Source of the DNA: DASQUK01 sp046723645
GTDB taxonomy: Bacteria > Actinomycetota > Acidimicrobiia > Acidimicrobiales > VFJN01
DNA length: 26,196 nucleotides
NCBI GenBank assembly: GCA_046723645.1
Contig: JBKOUY010000175.1
Span: 1 to 26,196, forward strand
Reading direction: 5' to 3'
Shown: piece by piece, positions 14,440-22,964 of the stretch
Layout: the number at the start of each line of letters is the position of its first letter
Position numbering within the stretch: the first letter of the stretch is position 1
Notes under the pieces: model-generated
The model's input: the letters and a program-made list of their open reading frames with translations, nothing else
The model's database searches: none
Told to the model about the DNA's origin: nothing
Program-made: the position numbers and the translations under genes

Positions 14440-15912
14440 TCAGCCCCCTGCGTAGCGCTCCAGCGATTGGGTCACCTGGTCCTGCGCGTGTGCCAGCGAC
14501 TCGGCCACGTCCTGGTTGTCGAACAACACCGCGTCGAGCGCGTTCTCGACGGCGAGGGCCTCGTCGACGTACGGCCCGATCAGGGGACCCGGATGGTCGG
14601 GGTCGGCGGCGGCGAGCTGGTCGACCGCGGGCTTGAGCAGCACGCCCGCCAGCTGGTTCGCCCAGAACGCCTGCACCTCGGGGTCGTCCTCCACGGCCTT
14701 CACGATCGGCAGGTACGCGCCATTCATGTGCCAGACCTTGGCGACCTCGGGCCGGAGCATGTACTGCAGGAACTCCCACGAGGCGGCCTGCTGGGCGGGC
14801 TCGGACGTGTTGAGGATGTAGAAGGCGCCGCCCGTGGGGATCACCTTGCCGGCCGACTCGACGCCGGGCATCGCCGCGGCGCCCGGCACCAGCTCGGTCT
14901 TGTCGAGCACGGAGGCGTCGAAGTCGATGCCGGCCTCGGCGGCGGTGACGTTGCCGCCCAGCGCGTCGGCGATGGTGGCCGCTGCCGCCGAGGTCTCGAT
15001 GAGCATCGAGGACTGCTGCGTGGCCAGCGCCAGGTACTGGTCGATGCTGCCTTCGGTGTTGGCGAAGGCGTTGAGGAGGCCCTCGTCGTTCATCTTCTTC
15101 AGCCAGCCCACGACGTCGTCGGCCTCCGGCGTCGCGAAGGTGGCCTCGGTGGCCGGCGCCTCCCGCCCGTCACCGTTGTTGACGATGTCCTCGCCGATCC
15201 CGGTGAGCCACGTCTCGAAGAACCAGCGGCTGACCCGGAACGACAGCGGTTTCTCGGACACTCCTGCGTCCTTGAGCGCCTTGGCCTGAGTGTAGATCTC
15301 GTCCAGCGTCTGGGGCGGGTCGTTGGGGTCGAGGCCCGCCTTCACCCAATGCGCCTTGTTGTAGTACAGGACCGGGGTCGACACGTTCATGTAGCCGGGG
15401 TAGAGCACGTCGCCGACCGTGTACTTGGCCCGCGCCAGGGGCTCGATGTTGGTGAGGTCGTAGCCGGTCGCCTCCATGCAGGCCTGGGCCGGCAGCACCT
15501 GGCCGCCGTCGATCATGGCCTGCAGTTGGGTGTCCTCGAGGTAAATGATGTCGGGCAGCTGCTCGGGGGTCGCCGACGCGCTCTCGTACTTGCGGAAGAT
15601 CTCCTCGTAGGCCGCGCCCTGGTCGTTGGCGGTGACCCGCACCTTGTCCTGGCTGGCGTTGAAGCGGGCGACGATGTCCTCCATCGTCGCCTTGGTGGAG
15701 CCCTGGAGGCCCCCGTACCAGAGGTTGACGTCCACGGGGCCTGCCGACTCGTCCAGCGCCGCGATCGGGCAGTCGGGCAGTTGGCCATCGCCGCCGGTCG
15801 CGACGGCGTTCCCGGATCCGGTGGTCGGCGGCTCGCTGCAGGCGTCCGCCAGCAGGGCGGCGGCGGCCAGCACTAGGACACCGACGTGGCGCGCGGTGAC
15901 TCCCTGCCTCAT
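14440..15912 (-). CDS. ABC sugar-binding lipoprotein, copy B
   Basis: A second family-1 solute-binding lipoprotein of 490 residues, in the same operon as copy A. The signal peptide starts MRQGVTARH and reaches C25 in LLADAC; aspartate at -2 of the lipobox is unusual, though the rest of the signal fits. Stretches such as YLALATQQSSMLIETS, VLYYNKAHWVKAGLDP and KPAVDQLAAADPD are identical to copy A. Differences cluster around residues 220-260 (SRWFFETWLTGIGEDIVNN against SATVFENWLSGDGIDVVNN) and may alter ligand preference. The ATG overlaps the permease stop (ATGA). The two copies could deliver different substrates to one transporter, which is inference. Confidence 0.92.
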   Translation of the reverse strand: MRQGVTARHVGVLVLAAAALLADACSEPPTTGSGNAVATGGDGQLPDCPIAALDESAGPVDVNLWYGGLQGSTKATMEDIVARFNASQDKVRVTANDQGAAYEEIFRKYESASATPEQLPDIIYLEDTQLQAMIDGGQVLPAQACMEATGYDLTNIEPLARAKYTVGDVLYPGYMNVSTPVLYYNKAHWVKAGLDPNDPPQTLDEIYTQAKALKDAGVSEKPLSFRVSRWFFETWLTGIGEDIVNNGDGREAPATEATFATPEADDVVGWLKKMNDEGLLNAFANTEGSIDQYLALATQQSSMLIETSAAAATIADALGGNVTAAEAGIDFDASVLDKTELVPGAAAMPGVESAGKVIPTGGAFYILNTSEPAQQAASWEFLQYMLRPEVAKVWHMNGAYLPIVKAVEDDPEVQAFWANQLAGVLLKPAVDQLAAADPDHPGPLIGPYVDEALAVENALDAVLFDNQDVAESLAHAQDQVTQSLERYAGG

Positions 15913-17231
15913 CCCTTGACCGCACCGGCGGTCAGGCCCCGGATGATCTGGCGCGAGAAGGCGATCAGCAGCAGCAGCATCGGCAGCGCCACGATCAGGG
16001 CCGCGGCGATGGCCATGTTGGCGTTGGTGATGTCGGTGCCGACGATCGTCTTCAACCGGATCTGGGCCGTCTGGTACCGCTCGTCGTCGATGACGGCCTG
16101 GGGCCACAGGTACTGGTTCCACGCCCCGAGCGCCGAGACGACGGTGAACGACGCGATCACCGGCCGGGTGAGGGGCACGGCGAAGCGCCACAGGAACGCC
16201 ATGTGCCCGTACCCGTCGAGGCGGGTGGCGTCGTGGATCTCGGGCGGCACGCCGCGGAAGCCCTGGCGGATGAGGAACGTGCCGAACGCGGTGGCCGCGA
16301 AGGGCAGCACCAGCGCCGCGTTGGAGTTGATCCAGCCCAACTCGCGGATGGTCTGCACGTTGGCCAGCAGCGTGACCTCGAGGGGCAGCAGGAGCGTGGC
16401 CATGAAGAACGCGAACACCAGCGTCTTGAAGGGGAAGCGCAGGAAGGCGAAGGCGTAGGCGGCCAGGATCGAGGCGACCACCTGGGCCACGGTGATGAGC
16501 ACGGTGATGGTGAAGCTGCGGCCCAGCGCCGGGCCCAGGTTGCCGCGGTCCCAGCCCTCGTTCCAGACGGCGGCGCCAAACGCGACGACGGTGCACGCGG
16601 TGACGCCGACGCTCACCAGGATTGCGAGCACGATGGGCTGCCAGCGCGGCCGCCGCAGGCCGAACCCGATGAGCTGGGTCAGGGCGAGCACCACGATCCC
16701 CAGGAGCCACCACCACGGGGTCGCCGCCGACCGCTCGGCCGACGCCTGCCAGATCTGGCCGGCGAACGCGCCCACGGCGACAACGCCGGCGACCACGGCC
16801 ACCACGCGCCGGGGCGACGCCAGGGGCGCCAGGTGGCCGAGGCGGCCGGCCCCCGCCCGCAGTTGGATCCAGGCCAGCGCCAGCGCCACCACCACGGTGC
16901 GCGCCACGACGGAGAAGGCGCCGCCGTCGAGCCAACCCTTGTCCTTCCACTCCACCGCGACCGGGTGGAGCGGCTTGCCGGCGTCGAAGTAGCGGAACGG
17001 CGGCGACAGGGCCTGGATCAGCGTGAACCCGATGGGCACCAGTACCAGCGCCGCCAGCACGGCCAGCGCCGCGTACTGGCCCACGAGGCCGAGGACGCGG
17101 CGGCTCGACGACTTACCGATGGTGGCCGCGGTGAGCTCATGCTCGGGTGCGCCTAGCACCCGGTCGCCCGGGAGCACGGCCTCGTCCTCGGGCGGCGGCT
17201 CCGCCACGTCGACGGCGACGTCAGCGGGCAT
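15909..17231 (-). CDS. ABC sugar permease, MalG/UgpE type, with enlarged N-terminal half
   Basis: This is the second inner-membrane permease of the importer. At 440 residues it is far longer than the usual 270-300. A cytoplasmic leader of about 45 residues and a first helix (47-72) are followed by roughly 125 extra residues holding four further hydrophobic segments (about 108-126, 142-161, 173-191, 198-222). The standard core then resumes at about 235 with SFTITVLITVAQVVASILAAYAFA. The EAA loop that docks on the ATPase is intact (EIHDATRLDGYG then VPLTRP). The end, IAFSRQIIRGLTAGAVKG, is the classic MalG-type C-terminus. The start overlaps the first permease by 11 bases; the stop overlaps the copy B lipoprotein start. 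Confidence 0.92.
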   Translation of the reverse strand: MPADVAVDVAEPPPEDEAVLPGDRVLGAPEHELTAATIGKSSSRRVLGLVGQYAALAVLAALVLVPIGFTLIQALSPPFRYFDAGKPLHPVAVEWKDKGWLDGGAFSVVARTVVVALALAWIQLRAGAGRLGHLAPLASPRRVVAVVAGVVAVGAFAGQIWQASAERSAATPWWWLLGIVVLALTQLIGFGLRRPRWQPIVLAILVSVGVTACTVVAFGAAVWNEGWDRGNLGPALGRSFTITVLITVAQVVASILAAYAFAFLRFPFKTLVFAFFMATLLLPLEVTLLANVQTIRELGWINSNAALVLPFAATAFGTFLIRQGFRGVPPEIHDATRLDGYGHMAFLWRFAVPLTRPVIASFTVVSALGAWNQYLWPQAVIDDERYQTAQIRLKTIVGTDITNANMAIAAALIVALPMLLLLIAFSRQIIRGLTAGAVKG

Positions 17232-18104
17232 AGTGCACCCGCCGCTCGAGGATGACGAACTGGAACGCGGTGACGGCCAGCGTGATGAAGAACAGCCCCA
17301 CGGCGTAGACCGCGCCGATGCCGATGTTGTCGGGGCGGACCAGCCGGTTGATCTTGAACACGAGCGTCTCGGTGACGCCTGCAGGCCCGCCGCCGGTGAG
17401 GATGTCGACCTGCGCGAAGGCCTGCAGGCCGAAGATCACCAACACCACGATGAGGAACATCAGCACCGGCGAGATGAGCGGCAGGGTGATCCGTAGCAGC
17501 CGCCGCACCGGGCCGTAGCCGTCGAGCGTGGCGGCCTCCATGACCTCATCGGGCACGTTCTGCAGTCCGGCGAGGACGATGATGAACGACAGGCCCATGT
17601 TCTGCCAGATCGACGACAGCGACACCGCGAACATGGCCCAGTCGGGATTGGTCAGCCAGTCGACGCGGAACACGCCCACGACCGGGTGGAGCAGGTACAG
17701 GAAGATCACCGACGTGACCGCCACCGAGCTGGCGAGCGTCGACGAGAAGATCGCCTGGAACGCCCGGATGCCGCGCAGGCGCCGGTGGGCCGCCACCGCC
17801 AGCAGGATGCCGAGGATCAGGCCCGCCGGCACCGTGTAGAGGACGAACTGCACGCTGTGCCAGAGTCCCTCGCGAAAGTCGGCGCTGGTGAGCTGCTCGC
17901 GGTACTGGCGCAGCCCGACCTTCTCGAAGAAGGCGCCGTTGGCCCGGCTCTCGAATGTCCCCCAATACAGCAGGTTGAGGAACGGTCGGTAGAAGAAGAC
18001 GACGAAGATGACGATCGACGGTGCCAGCAGCGCCACGGCGACCGCCGCCTCCTTGGCCGAGTAGCGCGGGCGGTCCCGCCGGCGCAGCAGCCTGGCCGTC
18101 GCGC

Positions 18105-18108
<4 letters not shown>
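17221..18108 (-). CDS. ABC sugar permease, MalF/UgpA type
   Basis: This is the first inner-membrane permease of the importer, 295 residues with about six membrane helices, the normal size. The N-terminus is basic, the first helix is VAVALLAPSIVIFVVFFYRP, and the EAA loop reads EVMEAATLDGYGPVRRL followed by ITLPLISP. Helices near the end include AVYAVGLFFITLAVTAFQFV. The GTG start overlaps the ATPase stop (GTGA), so the long open frame further upstream is not coding. It should pair with the MalG-type permease and two copies of the ATPase. Confidence 0.94.
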
Positions 18109-19211
<1,103 letters not shown>

Positions 19212-19285
19212 TGCGACCTCCCGATGAACCGGCCGGCGCCGCATACCGGTGCGGCACGCCGTGCGCCCGGTTCCGGCAATCCGCG

Positions 19286-19311
19286 ACGCTAGGCACGCGC
19301 GATGGCGTCAA
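19286..19311 (-). promoter_or_regulatory. Possible promoter of the ABC importer operon
   Basis: On the minus strand TTGACG (19311-19306) and TAGCGT (19291-19286) flank a 14-bp spacer, shorter than the ideal 17. They lie about 75 bp before the ATPase start. No LacI-type palindrome or regulator gene was recognised nearby. Confidence 0.35.
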
Positions 19312-19397
19312 GGTAGCCGGGCGGTGGCGTCTGGGTTTCCGTTCGACGTCGCCCCGGCGGGCGATCCGGCCCGCCCGCCATGCGTCGACCGACGTCG

Positions 19398-19403
19398 TAC
19401 GCT
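19398..19403 (+). promoter_or_regulatory. Possible -10 element for a leaderless HdeD-like gene
   Basis: TACGCT (TANNNT) is followed by seven bases and then the GTG at 19411, the spacing expected when transcription begins at the start codon. There is no Shine-Dalgarno sequence. The -35 position is not conserved. Confidence 0.45.
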
Positions 19404-19410
19404 GAGTGCT

Positions 19411-19971
19411 GTGACCGACTTCGGGTGGCCCGAGGAGCGGGAGGGTCTCCTGCGGGCATCGTCGCGGTGGTGGGCGTTCCTGTTGCTCGGCATCGTCGCG
19501 GTGGCGTTGGGCCTGCTGCTGATGTTCGACCTGTTCACCGCGGTGCGCACCGTGGCGCTGCTGGTCGCCTTCGGCCTCATCGTCACCGGCGTGGGGGAGC
19601 TCATCTCCGCCGGTCGCTACCGGAGCACGCTGGGGCTGGTGGCCGGCGCGGCCCTGGTCCTTGCCGGGGTGCTGGCCGCGGTCTGGCCGGGCATCACGCT
19701 GTGGGTCCTGGCCGTGGTGACCGGCATCGCCCTGATCATTTCGGGCGCCGCCCGGATCATGGGCGCGCTGGCGCTCCGGGTCGAGGGTTGGGGCTGGCTG
19801 TTCGTCGGTGGCCTGCTGAGCGTGGTGGTCGGGTTCCTGGCGATCGCCTGGCCGGACGTGACGGCTCTGGCCCTGGGCCTGCTGCTCGGCATCCGCATGG
19901 TGCTCTTCGGCGTCGCCGAGATCGCCTTCGCGCTCGCCCTCAGCGACGTCCGGGGCTCGCTGCCCAGCTAG
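19411..19971 (+). CDS. HdeD/DUF308-family membrane protein
   Basis: This is a 186-residue integral membrane protein with six hydrophobic helices arranged as three similar pairs. The repeated pattern is WWAFLLLGIVAVALGLLLMF, then GAALVLAGVLAAVWPGITLW, then FVGGLLSVVVGFLAIAWPD; the W-G-xx-xx-G-(I/L)-P pattern is characteristic of the DUF308 (HdeD, acid-resistance membrane protein) family. The molecular function of the family is unclear; HdeD is linked to acid stress in E. coli. The open frame extends far upstream, but the GTG at 19411 begins the family-like sequence and follows a -10 element. It is divergent from the ABC operon and convergent with the VWA lipoprotein. Confidence 0.88.
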   Translation: MTDFGWPEEREGLLRASSRWWAFLLLGIVAVALGLLLMFDLFTAVRTVALLVAFGLIVTGVGELISAGRYRSTLGLVAGAALVLAGVLAAVWPGITLWVLAVVTGIALIISGAARIMGALALRVEGWGWLFVGGLLSVVVGFLAIAWPDVTALALGLLLGIRMVLFGVAEIAFALALSDVRGSLPS

Positions 19972-20085
19972 CAGTCAGGCCGTGTGCGGCCGCCCCAACC
20001 TCGTTCCGGGCGCCGATCTGGTTGCTGCGCAACCAACACTGCGCCAGGAACCGGGCCGGCCGCGGTGGCAGCAGCCCCGCGGCCG
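19972..20085. other. Convergent intergenic gap with two inverted repeats
   Basis: This 114-bp gap separates the HdeD-like gene from the VWA gene, whose stops face each other. It holds TGGTTGC-TGC-GCAACCA (20019-20035, 7-bp arms) and GGCCGCGG / CCGCGGCC (20058-20065 and 20077-20084, 11-bp loop). Neither is followed by a T-tract. They may serve as weak bidirectional terminators, but this is not shown. Confidence 0.4.
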
Positions 20086-21948
20086 TCAGAAGTTGCTGAC
20101 GACTGCGGTGAAGACCTTGTCGATGCTGGTCGGATCCGAGGAGTCGTAGACCGCAGCCGAGGTGGCCTCGGCGATCTGGCGGAGGGTGGGCAGGTCGGCG
20201 TCGTCCCCGTAGGCGATCGGGAAGACGCGCACCGGCCGGCTGGCCTGGCCCTCGCTGCCGGCCTGCAGTGCGTCGATGAGCTCGGTGAGCTGGTCGCGGT
20301 CGTCGGCCGAGTCGTCGTCCTGGTTGCGCCCGTCAGACAGCAGCACCACGGCGTTGATCCGGGCCGGGTCGTAGGACGCCAGAGCGTCCTCGTAGGTCCG
20401 CTGCGTCACCGCGTACAGCGGCGTGTTGTTGGTCGGCACTAGGTCGCGGATCCGGTTGGCGAGCTGCTCGCGCACGTCGCCGACCCGCGAGGTCGGGACC
20501 AGCTCCAGCACCTCCTGGTCGCCTTGGTCGCCCAGTTCGGTCGAGAAGATCGACAGGCCGACCTGATCGTCGTCCTTGAACTCCTCCAGGGCCGTGATCG
20601 CGGCCTGCTTGGCTAGGTCGAGCTTGGTCTCGCCGGTCTCGGGGTCGCCCGGGTCACCCATCGAGCCCGAGACGTCGATGACGATCTGCACCCGGGCCGA
20701 GCGCCGCTGCGTCGACCAGTCGTCGAGCAGGCGGGCCAGCACCTCGGGCTCGGGGACGTCGAGCAGGGTCTGCGGGGTGGCGGGGTTGACGCCGTTGGCC
20801 TCGCTGATCGGCGCCGCCACGGGCACGTCGGCGATGCCGGGCCGGAAGCCGTACCCGAGCACCCGTTCCTGATTTTCGGGCGTCTGCACGTAGTCGACGA
20901 ACGCAGCGGCGGCCTCCTGCTGCTGCGCGTCCACCCAGTCGGCGTCCAGCACCATCAGCGGGTTGTCGCTGTAGAGGGTGCCCTCCTCGGGATAGATGGC
21001 GACCAACGGCACCCGGGGCTCCCGCGGCTCTTCACCCTGGTCGAGGATGCCGTCGGGGTTGCCGGAGTTGTAGTCGATGACCGACTTCTCCTCGACGGCG
21101 ACGGCCGAGACGTACTGGTAGGGGTTGCCGCGCTGGTCCGCCCGGTACCAGTTGTTCAGGAACGTGAGCGTGGTGTCGCCGTAGTGCACGACGGCCGACT
21201 CAACGCCGCTGGCGAAGCTGCCCACGGCAGGGTTGGCGAGGTCCTCCAGCGACAGCCCGGTCGTCTTGCCCGTGGCGGCGTAGGCCTGGGCGATGAGCGC
21301 AGACAGGCCGCTGGTCGAGAAGTTGGGATTGGTCTTGCCGAGCTTGAACGCGCCCCACTCGGGGTGGCCCCGCGAGCTCCAGCCGGCGCCGTCGCGGGCC
21401 AGGGCCAGAACGTCGGCCCAGCCGATCGGCGCGTCGGGCCAGCCGAGCGCCTCGGCCATCGGCTGGGGCATGGCGATGACCAGGGGCGTGAGCATGAAGC
21501 TGGCGGCGTCGGTGGGAGCCACGGCCGGTCGCCCGGCCTCGGACAGGTGCTGGTTGAGCACCTGCCCCCACGTCGAGGCCGCCGGCGACCAGATGACCGG
21601 GCGGGGCCCGTCGACCGACTCGTCCCAGCCGTTGGCCAGGAGCTGCTCCGCCGCCCCGGACGACTTGTTCTGTACCCGCACGAACGCGCAGTCGCCGTTG
21701 GCCAGCGTGGCGGTGTCGGAACCGTTGAAGCTCTCGGCCAGGTCGCCCAGGAGCTCGAGCTTCTCCGGCGAGCTGGCGATGTCGACGACCACGCAGTCAC
21801 CGGGATCTGCGAGGGCGGCGTCCTCGCCCCCGTCCCCGCCTCCGTCGTCGTCGCTCGTGCAGGCGCTGGCGACGATCAGGCCCCCGGCGACGAGCGCCGC
21901 CGCCAACCTGCCCCCCATGCTCCCTTTGCTCCCCGTGATGCCCCTCAT
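20086..21948 (-). CDS. Lipoprotein fusing a solute-binding domain to a von Willebrand A domain
   Basis: The 620-residue protein has a signal peptide ending in a lipobox (VASAC, lipidated C30) and an acidic Gly/Asp linker, so it should sit on the outer face of the membrane. Residues about 45-400 resemble a type 2 periplasmic binding protein (VVDIASSPEKLELLGDLAESF start, PVIWSPAASTW, YPEEGTLYSDNPL, FVDYVQTPENQERVL). Residues about 418-620 are a VWA domain with an intact MIDAS: DVSGS (D425-S429), TNNTPLYA and LLSDGRNQDD. The start ATG overlaps the upstream stop (ATGA), and a GAGGTGA precedes it; an internal ATG (residue 11) is also possible. Proteins with this fusion are known in actinobacteria, but without a settled function. 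The ligand and partner are unknown. Confidence 0.9.
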   Translation of the reverse strand: MRGITGSKGSMGGRLAAALVAGGLIVASACTSDDDGGGDGGEDAALADPGDCVVVDIASSPEKLELLGDLAESFNGSDTATLANGDCAFVRVQNKSSGAAEQLLANGWDESVDGPRPVIWSPAASTWGQVLNQHLSEAGRPAVAPTDAASFMLTPLVIAMPQPMAEALGWPDAPIGWADVLALARDGAGWSSRGHPEWGAFKLGKTNPNFSTSGLSALIAQAYAATGKTTGLSLEDLANPAVGSFASGVESAVVHYGDTTLTFLNNWYRADQRGNPYQYVSAVAVEEKSVIDYNSGNPDGILDQGEEPREPRVPLVAIYPEEGTLYSDNPLMVLDADWVDAQQQEAAAAFVDYVQTPENQERVLGYGFRPGIADVPVAAPISEANGVNPATPQTLLDVPEPEVLARLLDDWSTQRRSARVQIVIDVSGSMGDPGDPETGETKLDLAKQAAITALEEFKDDDQVGLSIFSTELGDQGDQEVLELVPTSRVGDVREQLANRIRDLVPTNNTPLYAVTQRTYEDALASYDPARINAVVLLSDGRNQDDDSADDRDQLTELIDALQAGSEGQASRPVRVFPIAYGDDADLPTLRQIAEATSAAVYDSSDPTSIDKVFTAVVSNF

Positions 21949-22964
21949 CCCGTCACCTCGTTCCACCGGGCGAGCAGTGCGCCCAGCACGCCACCACCCG
22001 GCAGGGAGTCGTCGGCCCGCAGGTCCAGACCGCCGTCGACCCCTGCGACCGGAGCCTCCCCGTCCACCCGCCACCCCGCGCCGGCCAGTGCGCCGCGGAG
22101 GTCGTCGTTCCCCGCGATGTCTCCCGCAGCCCGCTCGGCGTCGCCGATGGGGACGGCCACCAGGTCCGCCGTCGCCACGGGCGCAGGGTAGACCACGCGC
22201 ACGTCGTCCCGGTCGGCGGCCTCCAGTGCGTCGGCCTCCAGCGCGCCGACGGCGCTGAACTGGCCCGGCCCGCGGGTCAGCATCTCGTTCACGACGTCCG
22301 TGGCGGCGGCATCGGCCTGGGCGCCCAGGGCACCCAGCCAACCGGAAAGCGCGCCGTCGAGGTCGTTGGCCGCATAGTCGGCGCTCCCGAAGTATCCCGC
22401 TGTGGCCCCGCCGAGCACGACGAGGCCGTTCGCCGTCTCGGGCCCGCTCATCCCGACGTTGACGCGCCCCCAGGCGCCCTGACCGCCGACGCTGTCCCAT
22501 GGGCGATCGGCGGCGTCCCCCAGGCAGCGCCACTGGACCGGTCCGGCGCACGCACCGGCCTCGAGTGCGGCGGCGCGGTCGTTCCAGATCACCAACACGA
22601 CCGGCGACCGCGCGATCACGTCCGACGGTTCGCCCACCAGCGCCGGTGCACCCGCACGCTCCCGGGCGTCGGCGACCAGCTCCACCCACGGGGCCGGAGC
22701 CAGCCAGACGTCGGTGTCGGCCTCGTCGGTGCCGGCCGCCGTGGTCAACCGGTCGGCGGTGACAGAGGCCGGCTCCACCCGCACGCTGACGTCGTCCTCC
22801 AGCGCTGCACACGCCTCCGCCAGCTCCGTGGGGCAGACCACGGTCGTGCCGCGCCCGGCCGCGGAGCCTCCGGCGCTGTCGCCGCCGTCGTCGATGGCGT
22901 CGCGGGCGAGGATGGCCGCGACGATCAGCGCGGCCGCAGCGGCGAGGGCTGCGAGCGCCTTCAC
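21945..22964 (-). CDS. Membrane-anchored periplasmic-binding-like protein
   Basis: The 339-residue protein starts with one hydrophobic helix (ALAALAAAAALIVAAILA) without a lipobox, so it is probably an N-terminal anchor or an uncleaved signal; the rest is extracellular. The body resembles type 2 periplasmic binding proteins loosely (VVCPTELAEACAAL, DVWLAPAPWVELVADA, SPVVLVIWND, WGRVNVGMSGPETANGLVVLGG), but no exact family is recognised. Four cysteines in two near pairs, one pair in each of the first two blocks, could form disulfides. GTG 22964 overlaps the AAA+ stop (GTGA) and the stop overlaps the VWA gene start, so it is the obligate middle of this operon. Its likely partner is the VWA lipoprotein. 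Confidence 0.82.
   Translation of the reverse strand: MKALAALAAAAALIVAAILARDAIDDGGDSAGGSAAGRGTTVVCPTELAEACAALEDDVSVRVEPASVTADRLTTAAGTDEADTDVWLAPAPWVELVADARERAGAPALVGEPSDVIARSPVVLVIWNDRAAALEAGACAGPVQWRCLGDAADRPWDSVGGQGAWGRVNVGMSGPETANGLVVLGGATAGYFGSADYAANDLDGALSGWLGALGAQADAAATDVVNEMLTRGPGQFSAVGALEADALEAADRDDVRVVYPAPVATADLVAVPIGDAERAAGDIAGNDDLRGALAGAGWRVDGEAPVAGVDGGLDLRADDSLPGGGVLGALLARWNEVTG

Noticed and set aside
14140..15876. Plus-strand frame of nearly 600 codons opposite the binding lipoproteins
   Set aside because: His/Arg/Val-rich mirror of two clear lipoprotein genes.
15913..16950. Upstream continuation of the copy B lipoprotein frame through the permease gene
   Set aside because: The signal peptide starts at ATG 15912, which overlaps the permease stop; upstream sequence is the permease in another frame.
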